Below are positions 1-13,400 of a stretch of DNA of 64,000 bases, in pieces. The DNA is from Meandrina meandrites (Eukaryota > Cnidaria > Anthozoa > Scleractinia > Meandrinidae). The notes beneath the pieces are model-generated. The model had not been told where the DNA came from, ran no database searches, and was given only the letters and a program-made list of their open reading frames with translations. The translations under genes were made by a program, and so were the position numbers. The DNA lies in assembly GCA_963693305.1 (NCBI GenBank), contig OY855905.1, positions 46,189,395 to 46,253,394 of the forward strand, given 5' to 3'. Every line of letters begins with the position of its first letter. The stretch's first letter is position 1.

Positions 1-474
1 AAAAAAACACTAAAACTTATGTGAAGAGAAGCAATCCAGTTGACCATGCAATATCGTACGACCAATAAGAAATGAAGAAAAGGCGAACGACTGTTCCCTG
101 CAATATCGGTGGCTCGATGGTATAAAATATAGCGCAGAAAGTGCTAGTTAGACCGAGCTAGACATATAAACAACATCATAACTATCATAGAGAAGCCAAC
201 AAATATAATTTTATAAAAATTAACTGCAAGTGATGTCTTTATTTACTGGCACAGATTCTAAAGAGTCAACATGAACGTTATATTTATTTTCAGAGTAGAG
301 CCGTTTACATGACTTCCCTCGTTCGAACAATTACAGATCTTTAGTACAAGTATATTTTTATATGAATTATGTTTCTACGTGATTAATTAACGCACTATGG
401 TTTTAATGAAATTAAAGACTTTGCAAGTAAGCGAACGAGCTTGTAGACCTTGTAAATAAACAAACACTTACTAA
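1..474. other. No gene seen (probable RTK intron)
   Basis: No exon with splice sites or a conserved motif was found here on either strand. The downstream kinase exons start mid-domain, so this stretch is most likely intron of the same receptor tyrosine kinase gene. The catalytic-loop and activation-loop exons expected just upstream are not visible, so they must lie to the left of the window. Confidence 0.5.
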
Positions 475-717
475 TACCTGATTCACACCAACAAAACATG
501 TTTAGTTAAACCAGGTTTAAGAAAATGAAAATCAGCAACAGACAACTGACAGACTAAATTTTACATAGGGTTCAAGTATGTTCTAACTTGTGCTTTCATT
601 GTGCCAAATTTGAAGTCGATAAACATAAGTCAGCAACTTCCATGAAGAACACAATTTTAAACCGTGTTTAACTAAACAACATTTAAACATGTTTAAGCTT
701 TGGTGTGAATGGGGTAT
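475..717. mobile_element. Short inverted-repeat element (MITE-like)
   Basis: The left end carries TTCACACCAA followed by an ACATGTTTAGTTAAACCAGG-type stretch. The right end carries the reverse complement, with GTTTAACTAAAC and TTGGTGTGAA. The element is about 240 bp with no coding capacity, so it looks like a non-autonomous DNA transposon. It lies within the probable receptor kinase intron. The exact ends and target-site duplication were not resolved. Confidence 0.6.
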
Positions 718-824
718 AAATCTACTATCCATGAAGTTATTTCTCCAACGTTTGCGGTACGTGCACTTTTGATATACGTTTTTCGTTTGACTCGTTTAAT
801 ATTTAAATATCGATCCGATTGCAG

Positions 825-1479
825 GAGGTGTTCCTTACCCCACAATGACTAATGCAGAACTATGTCGAGCACTGAAAAAAGGTCATCGCATGGAAAGGCC
901 TGAAATGTGCTGTGATGAAGTGTAAGAAACTACAGTAACTTCGTTTAAACTGCTTCATACTGGAAGATGAAAGCCCCTGTTAAATCTATAATATAAGCCT
1001 ATAAGCTGAGCTTACCTTCAACTCTGCCCAGCTAAACTTAAGTTTGTTAACCTGAGCTGAGCTTAGTTAAACTGAGCCGAGCTTAGCTAAGGTGAAGTGA
1101 GCTGTTCTGAGTTAACCTAAGCTGAAATTTCATTTTCATAAATTTCAAATTTCATTATCTTTATTTATTTTGAATTGTTCTTGCTTTCTCATCACCACTT
1201 AGATCAAACTATCGTTTTAGGATTAGTAATTGCACTATTACTTGACAGTGCATGACGTCAGAGCCGTATTATAATTTCCATCTCTTTGTAAATAACAGAT
1301 ATGAGCTGATGACTGAATGCTGGAAAGAAGATCCAAATGCTCGCCCCAGTTTCTTGCAGTTGATTGACAGATTGGAAACTATTATGACGAGAGATGTACC
1401 ATATTGTGACTTGAGCAAGCATGATGAGTCCAGCCCATATTACAACGTCCCTGTTACAGTTGTTGAAGATAGTGGATAG
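825..1479 (+). CDS. Receptor tyrosine kinase, last two coding exons (partial gene)
   Basis: Two exons, 825-921 and 1299-1479 (stop TAG 1477-1479), join in phase 2 across a GT-AG intron. They encode the C-terminal lobe of a tyrosine kinase catalytic domain. Visible motifs are GGVPYP, ERPEMC, then ELMTECW and PNARPSFLQL, which are the standard subdomain X-XI signatures of receptor tyrosine kinases of the FGFR/RET/Cad96Ca type. After the kinase fold comes a short tail of about 35 residues with tyrosines in YCDL and PYYNVP contexts. These are candidate autophosphorylation or SH2-docking sites (inference). The 5' exons (ligand-binding ectodomain, transmembrane segment, N-lobe) are outside the window, so subfamily and ligand cannot be assigned. 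No polyadenylation signal was recognised close downstream. Confidence 0.85.
1000..1125. repeat. Degenerate GAGCTTAGCT-type tandem repeat
   Basis: Irregular repetition of a unit resembling GAGCTTAGCTAA/CTGAGC lies in the intron between the two kinase exons. Unit boundaries drift, so it is an old or slippage-derived array. Confidence 0.45.
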
Positions 1480-1800
1480 GAAAGCTAATAGCTAGAAAAG
1501 TATATAACCGAACCGCAGAAAAAAGTAATGAAGTAGGGTGATAGCTGCGTCTTTGCTTCAAATTTTAACTTAGCTCCTTCAAGGAAAATAATTAGAAATC
1601 TGCTTAATTTGCTTATAATTCGTGAAAACTACATTACTATCAAAGCGACATTCAGATCGTTAATCAGGTTGCTTTATATAAATATATATATATATATTTT
1701 AGGTGCTTTTTTTATAACCAGCTGTAGAACAGCTTACTATTGTCATCCCTTGTTGACGACAAGTTAAAGCTTGAAAGATCGATCGAGTTAGCTGGTTTTA

Positions 1801-2514
1801 AGGGTCGTTTACACGAGCGAAAAAACTGGAACGGTTCCGATAAAAATTGACCGTTTACACGCGCAAGTTTTGTAATGGAGCGGATAAAAAAGGGCAAAGG
1901 GCGTTTACACGTTGCTTTTTTTCGAGACCGGAAGCGATAGAGCCAGCGATACCCATTCTCGTTCCCAGAGGCCGCGATCGTTCTGGTCAGCGCCGGGGAT
2001 CGAGACCTCTGGCCGCTTCCAAAACCGGAAGTCCGCGATTCACGGACTCATTGTCAAATATGAAAAATCTGATTGGCTGAAAAACACAGAACGAGTATTC
2101 TGCGCATGCTCAGAAATTGGGAGCGGCCAGAGGTCTCGATCCCCGGCGCTGACCAGAAGGATCGCGGCCTCTGGGGACGAGAATGCAGCGATACCAAAAT
2201 TGCTGAGACAAGTCTGCATGCGCTTGGATAAAAATGCGTATGCGGTTTACAGTAAATAGCTGACCTGCAAGGAGCACAGGCTCAAGAAAAATGAAGCGAA
2301 ACGGTTCCGAAAAGAGAGCAAGCGTTTACACGTTGGAAAAAAAGAAAAAAGTGGGGTACCGAACCGATTTTCACCCGTCCCATTCCGAAAGAGGACCATA
2401 GGCGCCTAGGGACCCTTTTTTACGGAACGGGTAAAACTGGAACGGACCATGTATCGTTTACACATAAGAATTCATCCGAGCCGTTCTAATTTTTATCAGA
2501 ACCGTTCCTTTTAT
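1801..2514. mobile_element. Fold-back / MITE-like element with internal 63-bp palindromic arms
   Basis: The ends share an inverted GGAACGGTTC(C/T)GATAAAAATT motif and many interspersed GTTTACAC(G) motifs. Inside, 1958-2020 and 2119-2181 are near-perfect inverted repeats, each about 63 bp and GC-rich, separated by about 100 bp, so the centre would form a strong hairpin. Open frames inside are short and mirror the repeats. It is best read as a non-autonomous DNA element in the intergenic gap between the kinase and GABA-B genes. Confidence 0.65.
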
Positions 2515-2784
2515 ATATCAAACTCGTGATGCCTTTTTTCCCACGATATCATAAATCTAGTAAAAATGCTTTTGCTTAAGTATTGCTGTTTAAATATGCG
2601 TACAGTATCAACAACCCATCTTGTTTTATTGCTTTAAGGGACTGTGCATAGGTTAAAATCACAAGTTTTTTCACTCCTTTTCTAAACCGGAAAAGTGTTG
2701 GAATAGCTGTTGTGAAAGATGTGAAAGCGCTGAAGAACAGCAAGTTGAAAATGTATTTGAAACAACATGGTCTCAAAAATAACC

Positions 2785-2790
2785 AAAAAA

Positions 2791-2849
<59 letters not shown>

Positions 2850-2852
2850 ATA
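2785..2852. repeat. (AAAT)n microsatellite
   Basis: About 65 bp of uninterrupted AAAT/TAAA tetranucleotide repeats, roughly 16 units. Confidence 0.95.
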
Positions 2853-3146
2853 GGAAACCGTGATAATTGCCCTACCTTTTATAAAACGTGAAAATTTCCC
2901 GCCCTTTCATTAATTGAAAACCAGGTGTACTTAGTTGCGGATTAGCATTAAATCTTCCCAAAGGTCACCTGAAAGGTCAATTTAACGGCAGAGCAAGCTG
3001 AAACTGTCGAGTTTAAATGATCGGTCAAAATGTGTTGATCATTAGCCGGCAGTAGTGAGCGGTATTCGGCGACAGGACTGTAGTCGGCAGTATTGTATGT
3101 TCAAGTGCCGCTGATTTCCTGTTTCCGGTAAGAATCGACCTCTCCT

Positions 3147-3240
3147 TAGTCTCCTTCGCAGTTTGGGCTCGTCACGCAACGTTCCCTCCCCCACCAGGAG
3201 CGTTGCGTGACGACACTAAAAACGGCTGCGAAGGAGACTA
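3147..3240. repeat. Hairpin repeat with arms TAGTCTCCTTCGCAG / CTGCGAAGGAGACTA
   Basis: Inverted arms surround a central CTCGTCACGCAACG / CGTTGCGTGACGA pair and a C-rich loop. The whole 94 bp folds back on itself. It looks like a very short non-autonomous element. Confidence 0.65.
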
Positions 3241-4462
3241 ACCTCTCCTCACCTTACAGTGTACATTGGCGTTGGTGACACTGTCCTCATGCCCCTCCCC
3301 CGCTGAGGTCGATTTTGTCAACGACGCGGGAAATTCCGCGCTGGCAAGATAGGCCCATGATAGCCAATCAGAACATAGGATTCGCTTCATCTTGCCAGCT
3401 CACAGATAAAGATGCTTATAAAAGATGATAATAAAGGTGCTTCTTGCCCTCAGCAATCTTCTCTATACAGCTGGGGTTGAAACCCTTCCCACGCTTCCAA
3501 ACAAAGCCGCCGCCTGAGGACATTGAGTGCGCCATGAATAATGCTAAGCTTAAAAGATATCCACACGGTCGATAAAGACTGTTCCTGGCGGTTTTTGTTT
3601 CAGGGAAATACCTTGAGTTTGTATTATTAAACTTTCTGGGCGTATCTCGAGTTTTTTAAGAAATGCTGTAAGGTTTGCATATTTTTAATGACCTCTTTAA
3701 TCTTGGGATAAATTTATATGATAGTTTGTCGGAAAAATGTCAACACGTCGTCATGAAACTTTAACAATTAGCATAGGCTAATCTATCAACATTCAAATAT
3801 TTAATCTTTGTGTAAACTTTGTCGAATTAAGCGCTTTGTAACATATAAAAACGTTGTCTATCGCATGCATGTGTTCCGGTAAAGTGTTGCCCAAGTCTAA
3901 TATCGTATCTCGTATTTTCTTCAGTCAGTATTCACTTACTAAATTTCAGTTTTCAAGTGATTTCGCAAATTTTAATAGAATGCATCAACATTGCAGAAAA
4001 TCCGGCACAAGTTGACAAGCTGGAAAATAACAGAATTATTCCAAATGATGTCAACTATTTCAGTTTGCTTCTTATTGTGCTCCATGCAGTGCATGTCATT
4101 CGAAATTGTTTCAAGTAGTTTACACGAGGTACACGGTGTTTTGAATGAGCAGACACGATGTGTACGCCAAAAGACCAATAAAGCGGATTTATGCGACAAG
4201 TGACAACAAGGTGCTAAAGGAATGTTGTCAAATTACACATGTAAGAAACAACGCACGTTTGAATACAGTTAAAAAACTGGAAGAAACAACAGTGCGCCGA
4301 ATAATCTTTGTGTTAGTTGATCACTCGTATTGAAGAACCTCCAAACCTGGCTTTGAAATGATGTAGAACAAAGGGAATACATTTAATTTAAAGCCGTTGG
4401 ACAAAAAATAATTTCTAACGAGCTGAAACAAGTAAACAGGAATTCATTGAATCACTTCTACA

Positions 4463-7400
4463 ATGGCAAGACTTGAGGCCTATTTTGCTAAAGCTAGCCA
4501 ACTTGTAATGCTTTGCTGTGTTTTCCTTGAAGGTAAGTGAAGAACAAAATTATATAACATTGTATTACAAAAGTAGACAGGCATTCGCTCAGACCAGAAT
4601 AACAACAGACGATATTCCTGACTTGTTCATCTTGAAGAAAATTCTGTATATAACTTATCACTTAATGGTCGACCACCGCGTTAAATTTTCTTGATCTAGC
4701 TTCCTACTCTATGCCTTTTACCTCAGCATTGCAGGTCATTGTAAAAGCATGGTATACATAATAGTAGAGATTTTTGCCAATATTCGGGCATAGTATGTTT
4801 ATCGTAGCACGTGAGTGATAGAACCTTTCAAAGTGATCACAAAAAAGTTTGTTTTACCAATGTAGTGAGTCAATTTCGTAAAGTAGACTATGATGACATT
4901 AGCTGTAATTAATCCTTCAAAGCGGCAACACGTCTCTTTTGGGGGGTTAGTTAGCAAGCAAATGACGGGTGTTGTTATGGAGTGGCTGGAAAAGGGGAAA
5001 GAGAGGCATTCTAAATCTTGCTCTTATTCTCCAACTCCTGCACAGTCACATCAAACTGTAAGACGAAGAAAAAATAATAATACCTGTTATTTAACGCGCC
5101 TTTTGTTTTGTAGCTACCATTTTGAAATCTAATAACGTGGTCTTGAATTTTAAATACGGAGGGTGGAGCGGAATAAACTATACGCGCTCGTGTGGAACCG
5201 AGAAATCTTCGGAAAACTGCTAAGTCGCTCGCAAACTCTAAGTCTTTGATGTCATAAAGTAAATTCTCTGTCGTCTATCCTCTATACAGTTCCATCCCAT
5301 GCCGTGAAATATTTAACTATTGGTGCATATTCCCCACTGACTGGTCCGTGTTGGGGCGGTGGACACGTTGTGAAGCTAGTAATTGAGTTAGCCCTGGATC
5401 AAGTGAATAACCGAACAGATATCTTGCCGGGATATGAACTGCGAATGGTACTCAACGATACCAAGGTCTGTATAAACTACCTGACAGTGGGTATAGTTAG
5501 CAATGACTCATTAAATCTTCTTTTTTTTTCGCGCGCAATTCGCGTTATTAGAAAAGAGAAGAATACTGGGCGAGTCTCCCCAACCTACCCAGTAACGGTC
5601 ACAGTGAGACTCGCCCAAGTTTCCTTTTCTTTTCTAAATAAGCGCATTATAGGTCGTATGAAGAAGCCAACACTGGATAAGTAACAGATGATATGCTGGA
5701 CTGCTTCACTCGCTCCTAACCTCTCATATTTTACGTTCACCCGAATTTTTTTGTCCCGGAAAAATTGTCAAAATAGAAAAGAGTTAAATGTTTCTGAGCC
5801 CCAAAGAAACATATGCATGGTCTATACCCAAAGGCATTACATATCTTAGTGTTTATCTCTCAGACAATGTCCGCGGACAAATACCCGTGCATACTTTCGT
5901 GCCAAATGAAGGTCATCACCGGAGTTCTTTATGTATTCGACGGCGTTTTAGCAAAACTTACTTTCTCCATGCTTCGCAATTTCAGTGTGACCCTGGAGTC
6001 GGCATGCACATTTTATATGATCAGATCTATAACAAGCCAACAAAAATTATGCTTCTTGGAGCAGCCTTCTCACCAGTCTCTCAGCCGATAGCCGATACCT
6101 CAAAATACTGGAATCTACTTCAGGTAAGCAAAGATTGACATGTATCAACCATTGACTTTCTCCAAAGAAATAACAGGTATGTTTACTATAGTCCAGTTTT
6201 AATTGTTCAGTTATATTTTTGTTCATTCTTTAAGAGCTAAACATTTTAAAGTTTTTTACTGTGACATGTCGCACACAAGCTTTTACTTACCGTTTACTAT
6301 TTTGTTTACTTAACTGACAAACATACTTCCTTGCGATCTTAGTTACGTTTTTACTTTCTTGCCCAAACCAGCTGTGAGGAAACTGCTTGCTAGATTTCAC
6401 TGATATTATGAGCAATACAGTGGTAACAGGTAACAATGTTTCAAATTTCGGGTCAGGCGACATAAAAAGTTAAACTAGAGTTCTTTTTATAATTATAGCA
6501 TCAAAAGAGTGTACTGGTTATCCTAAATAGGAGATAGTGTTCCGGAATCATATCGAAAAATTTAAATACGCAAGTATCGGATTCACTCCATGGCAATATA
6601 GAGAGTACGGAAAGATTGCTGAAATGGCTGACAAGTATAAATTGTGTTGCTACTGCAGACAATTGTTCGCACCTTGTCCAATGTAGATTTTTATAAATTA
6701 ACTAATGATTTGCTTTTCTTTTGTTATTGTTCAGGTGTCTTACGGGTCAACATCTCCAGCTCTAAAAAACCGAGAACTGTATCCTCGTTTCTTTCGAACG
6801 ATTTCCTCTGATTCAGCTTTCAATCCAGCACGTGCCGCACTGTTAATAAAATATGGATGGAAAAGAGTTGCCACTCTGCACCAGAATGAACCATCGGGAA
6901 TCTTCTCACAGGTATCTACAGAGGTGTTTGACTTCACAATGATTTTGCGAGTTACCGTCGGTCAAGGAAAAAAATCGATTATTTAAGTAGAGGAACTTTG
7001 ACCGAGACTGCCACTGACGATTGCCACCATACACAAGAACATGAAGTCCTCGCCATATCACAAGACGGCCCCGATCAATAGCTTCGGATCGTAGCGTGAT
7101 CAGCACGATACTGGAAAAGAAAAGTGAAAACTAAACTGGAAATAAAAACAAATGGCAAATAAACACACAAATAGATCACGCTGCGCTTGAAAAGCAAATA
7201 ACGATCTATCATAGAAATTGAAATAAATTATGGCGCTTTTATAAATCACACCAATCTCCTTGCCTCACTGTATTCAATTTGGTTGAGAAAAGATTTTCTC
7301 TAATGGACTTTTTCCCTATCTAGGCCACTAAAAAACTCCATAAGCTTCTTCGCGATTTGGAAATCGAGATTGTAGCGGGTGAAAGCTTTACTGGAAATCC

Positions 7401-10400
7401 AGCCAATCAGCTAGCGAATATCAAGGTAACACAGTTTTAACGTTTTTCTATTGCAGGTAAAGTGTGATAATTGGGCCAACTGGAGCGTTAAAAATTCGCC
7501 TATGTTGTTTTACTTTTTAGAGAAACGACGCACGAATTATCATTGGTAGCTTTTACGAGGAAAGTGCAAGACATGTTTTCTGCGAGGTATTAATATTGTT
7601 GACATTTTTTTTTTTGCATTTCCGTGATCTGTTTTGCCAACTATCGCAAGCAAAGTGATGCAAACCTTTGTATCCTCTTCCCGATTTCCTGTCTATCAGT
7701 TTCTTTGCCGTGATTTAAAATCGAAAATCTATACATCGTGTATCCTTGTCAGGCTTACAAGCAAGAGATGTACGGTAAACGATACGTCTGGATCATCATC
7801 GGCTGGTACGAAGACAAATGGTGGGAGAGAAGTCTGGATAAAGATAATGTCAACTGCTCTCCAGCTGAAATGACACAAGCAGTGGAGGGATACTTGGCTA
7901 CGGATCACATGAAGCTGAATGAAGACGAAGTTACTTCTAAGAAGAAGACGGTCTCTGGATGGGTGAGGAGTATGCTTATTTTAGTTAATTATGAGAACGG
8001 TAATCATAAAACACCAATAAATCGATAGAGGAAGTAGTCTTATGTAACTCCTAAAGAGCTGAAGTTTAGAATCCTTTAGTCTTGGCTTTGTAGAATGATT
8101 ACTGCTAGGTGAATTATTTACCAGTTAATTATTTACCATGGATTTCCGCAGTACATTCGAAGTCGCTTTTAGTTTTCCCACGTCATTCCTAAACCTTCGG
8201 AAAGGATACTTTAATTTTTTGTTACTTTTTACTTTTACATTAAGTCAAGTAAAGTAACTTATCTATGCTAAAAATAGGATTAGATATTTTAAGTTTAATA
8301 TTTAATAAATGTTCATTTTATTTTTGCTACATTCCTAGACTGCTCAACAATATGCCAAAAGAGTTAAGATTTTAACTGGCATCAACGCTCGTCGGCACGA
8401 GTCTTCCTTCGCATACGACGCTGCCTGGGCAATAGCCCTGGTGCTGAACAAATCAATGCAGCAGCTTGCAGGTAGATTTTGTAACGCCTATACATACATG
8501 CTGTCATGTGATGTAGATATATCAACCTCTTCTCCATGGGCTTTTCCCAAGAAGGGAAAAGCCCTGGGAACAAGGTTAGTAGATATATGCGTGGGTTTCA
8601 ATGGGTAACGTCGTACTTGTTCGCTTCTGTGTACGGGGGCGCGTTTGCGGAATGGAGTACCGGGTACGAAGGTCTTTAGAGCAACTTACACCATAGGAAA
8701 AATATCTATTAATTTATCAGCAATTGACCTTCACGTCGTTATTGTTTACATAAGTGTTGTATGCATTTAAATCTTTTGCTGTGAATATTGGTGGCCGAAA
8801 CCCTGAAAACGAGCGTCCAAAAGGACGCTCGTTGAAAGTCATTACGCGTACTGTGAACATTGTGTAGCAGGCACTATTTTGTCTGTTTTCAGCCACTTGA
8901 GTGGGACCAGATCTGCTAATGTTGCAAATAGTTTAGCTACATATTTGTTTCCTTCCTTTTTTCTTTTAACCGTTTTTTTTTTTTGCTGTGTCTTTCTTCA
9001 GAGAGGGGTAAATTCCTGGAAAACTTCACTTACGCAGACGAAGAAATGGCGGACGTATTCGAAGAAGCTTTTTACAACACCAGCTTCCTAGGAGTTACGG
9101 TATTAATGACGTCATGATTATTGACAAAGTTACAACCTCATTGAATTATAAATGCCCTAAAAGCTCTATTAAATTCCTTTCTTTTAATGCCCTTTCTCTA
9201 ATAACCACCCCTGTGGAACTGTATTTTTTAATTAGACTTCCCAGACGACAAATCGTGAAGAATAAAATCAGCTCTCCCTTTCCATAATAAGTCTTCATCT
9301 CTATTAAGCGCCCCATTGCCAACCTTAACAAAGGTCTTGAATTAGAACTAAGACCCCGAGACTTAATACAGCTCTACGGTAGCCGGCACTAGAAGGATTA
9401 TTTGAATCAAAATCCTAGGCTGTGCTAAAACCTTTGGACTAACCTCTTAAAGCTTGGAGCTTCGTTCTTTGGCAACGCACCTGCTGAACTGCTAGCTTCA
9501 AACAAAACGATATTATGATTTAATCACCGAAAATACATATTGCTGTTAAATTTTAGGGCCAAGTATCTTTCACAAAGTATGGAGAAAGAATTGGCTACAT
9601 TCAAATTGAACAGTTGCAAGGTAAGAAAAACAAGGCTTAAGGTGTTAGGCAGGTCAGGCTATTGGGCACCTTCTTTGGTCTGTGTGCCATCTCAATAATA
9701 AACTGAGATCTAATAAATAAGCATGGCTGTTACTGAGCAACGTATTCTGAAACAATCGGGAGCTATTTCTGATTGAAAAATAGGGATGTAAAATTTGCCA
9801 ATTCGCTCTGCGATGATAATTGTTCATTCCATAAAAGGTAAGAAACGATACACCCTCTCTTTCGATTAAAAAATTCATTGCCCGTTGGTATCAAAAATAA
9901 CTTTTTAATCTATTGCTTACATATTTCAATCTTAAAGCATTGGAGAAAAATACCGAGAATGGGGTGTGTCCAGTTCTTCCCTTCACACACACTCCTCAGT
10001 GCCACGAACAAAAACAAACAAACAAACAAGCAAACAAAAATCGAGCCGTGACACGCTTCCCACGTGGTCCCACTAAACCCCAGTTCAGACGTCGTGCTTC
10101 TGCCGTGCCGAACTAAATTCAGGAATTAAGTTCGACAAAAGCGCGGCAGAAGTAAGGCGTCTAAATCAAACTAAAAATTAAGTTCGGCAAAGCAGTTAAG
10201 TTCGACAAGCTCTGCCGTGCTGCACGACTCTGGCACGGCAGCGATTCAAACGTCGCGCGTCGGCCGTGCCAAACAAAATTCATAAATTATATTAATGTAT
10301 TTTGACGGGGGTAGTTACGGCACCATTTTTGTTTGATCACCGCTAACTAATTGTTACGTGACTTTAGTAAATCCTGAATTTGGCACGACTCTGGCACGAC

Positions 10401-13400
10401 GTCTGAATCAGAGTCGTGCTTGTGCCATACTACAATCGAACCTATTGCAATTTACTGTTCGGCACGGCAGAGGCACGATGTCTGAACCGGGCCTAATTTA
10501 AGCAATTGGGGAAAAGAAGCCTGAAAAAGTGCAGGACTTAAACGAGATTAATTCAATCTGTCAAACACAAAACAATTAAAGGAACAGCAAAATTAAACCA
10601 AACTCCTGAATCGACGCATACATTTACGCCTATTGTGTGTGTGTGCTTTTTTATGCCTTGTCGTAAAACAGTTAAAAGGAGGAGAGATGGTACCACCGAA
10701 CCGTCACGAAAAATGTAAGCCCATAATCAAACCCCAACAATACCTTTTTTTATCTTAAGTTAAAACAGGAACCATAATGGGAGGAGACCGTAAGCGCGAC
10801 ATCCACGCACCCTATGATACGAGACAATTTTTATATTTTTAGAACAGGCAGACACGCGCGGATGCGTGGGTTCTCGCGTCGATGTTGCCGGAATTGCGTG
10901 ACTAGTATCATGTGATTCGCGAGTAAATCTGCCGCAAAAGACTCTGTGTTTAAACTTGAGAACGAAAAATAAATCAGTCGTTCTGTGAACCATAAATTTT
11001 GTACGGAAGCTATTTATACATTAGGCTGTGCAGCTTCCGTATTGTGCTAAATTCATCTCCTGGATTTTTTGTCAGTTAAGCACAAGACTAATCTAGAGAA
11101 GTTTTCTCAGTAAGATAATTCACCATGACTCGTTTACATTTGGATTGTACTTTGGTTAAGATGGTCCGCGGCTATTTCTGGGGAACGGAGGTGCTCTTTT
11201 CTAAATCAAGCTTTGGGCATGTAAACCTCACCCGATTTTTCTGATTTTTAGCAATCGAGAAAACAAATGTTCAAATTTTATAAAGCTTTAGAATAAGGAG
11301 CAAACAAGGCAAACGATCACGAGATATTAGCGCTTTTGAAAAAATATATTTATAAAAAAAAACGTGAATATTTTCTAAACGGGACGATAGATTTTTTCTT
11401 ATCAAAGTCAACAAGTTCAAATTATCCAATTTTTAGTGTGAGCAAGTTTCAACGAAATCGGCTGAGTAGAAATTGCTGCACAGTTGACTGTTGAACTTTC
11501 GCTTCAAAATATTATGCTCGTGTATAATTGGGAGCTACAACAACGTTCAAGCTATGCTAAGATCCCATAGATTATTTGAAAGCTTAATGCCAACTAAAAC
11601 GTTGCTGAAAAGTATGGAAAGATCGGAAACTCCTAGCAAAAGTTGTAAATAAATGAGGAGGAAGAGGTTTACGGTGCGGAAATTAGAATCTAGTCTCGAT
11701 GAAATGCGTCGAATTTTGCTTGCCAAGATAGCTACTCTGCGTCTTCCATCTGAAAACCCTCGGGTAACAGTAAATTATTCAAACTTGCCGCATTCTCAAG
11801 ATTATTTAGCACCTGGAATTGAACATGGAACGCCACATACCACATTCATTGCTAAATAAAATGCATGAATACAAAGCTCAGCCCCAATTTTAACCGTGGC
11901 ATGTTTATTTCCAGGTGCTAAATAATCTTGAGAATGCGGGTAGTGTGAATAATTTACTGTAACAAGAGCGTTTTCAAAGCGCTCCAAAATTGAAGACGAA
12001 AGGTAGCTCTCTTGGCGAGCCAAAGTCGAATCGGTTTCATCGAGACTAGACACACGAAACTAGATAAAGCCGTTTGCACATATGCTGCATTTTTTCATAC
12101 TTGAAAATAAACGAAGAAAAATAGGTAGATTTTTTTAATTCGAAAAAAAATGAATCCTCTTCTGCTTCATTTGTTTACAACTTTTGCTGGAAGTTTCCGA
12201 TCTTTCCACACTTTTCAACAATGATTTAGCTGCACTGCGAATTATAATACAGGACACTAAAAGAAATATTTTGGAGCAGCATTAATCGGATAAGTGACTT
12301 AAATGAAAATATTTTCATCCTGCAATATATATGTAATTTTATATGATATGAAAGTCACATGTAACTTACAACAAAGCATCAAGGAAAGGTCGAAATGGCG
12401 TATACAATCGTATTTCGGCAAAAATATGTTTTCTCCTTTTTTGCTGTCATTCTGTATTCTTTGGTTGCCCATATCGCTGCGCTGTGAAACGTTTAGTAAA
12501 TTGTCTTGACCACTGTGTGATTCCTCGTACGACATGTTAAACGAGTCTTCGCGACTGGATTTGTCCCCAAAAAATACTACTGCAGACATCCGAATCACTT
12601 GAATCATCCTCACTTTCATGGCTACATTCAAAGAAGTGCTCAAGGAGACCTTGACGTAAATTAGGAATAGAAACTGATGAAAGAAAGCCAGTGTTTACTT
12701 CTCTTGCAGAGGTTATTTTGGACGCCATTTTGTTTATATTTCTCCGCGCGACGTCCTCGCGAAATCCTCGCGGCAGTACGCGCGCGCGCCTCGCGGGATG
12801 ACACGATTTGTTCTAAAAATAGAAATTTTGACCCATATCATAGGGACAAGGCCAAATCTCGCGCTTACGGTCTCCTCCCATGATGGCTCCTGGTTCAAAT
12901 AATCGTCATATCCACTTAAGTTCAAAGCTTTCTTCCAAAAACCTAAGCTGAGAATTAACAATGCCATTATTTTCATAAAAGGGATGTAGGTTTGCATTTA
13001 CGCAGTGGAAGATTTATATTTCAGGTTTAAAGCATTCTAAAAATGAAAGCTAATTCTGTTGATTTGAATCCAATTCTTCTTAATGAGGTGGTGAAAGTAA
13101 ACGAGTTGGCGTCTATGATGCTACGACGAATTCCATTATAATGAACAAGCGAGAGCCAATCAGATGGCAAGGTTAGTATTTTCTTTTAGCGTGAAACATG
13201 TTTGCGTGAAATGCGTTTGAGTGGGTCCGTCAAAACATCCTTACCATTTCATCAAATTTAAATTATTTTTCTTTTCCTTTGCCAGGCTCTGGACCGCCAG
13301 GAGATCGCACTTTCCGCGAGACGGAACTCAAGTCAGTGTCTACAGCACTTTATGCTTTCATGACAGTTATGGCAATCCTTGGAGTTCTACTGGGAATTTC

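Noticed and set aside
1712..2259. Overlapping open frames in the 1.8-2.5 kb region as small genes
   Set aside because: They lie within a fold-back element whose internal palindrome generates mirrored frames; no protein motif is present.
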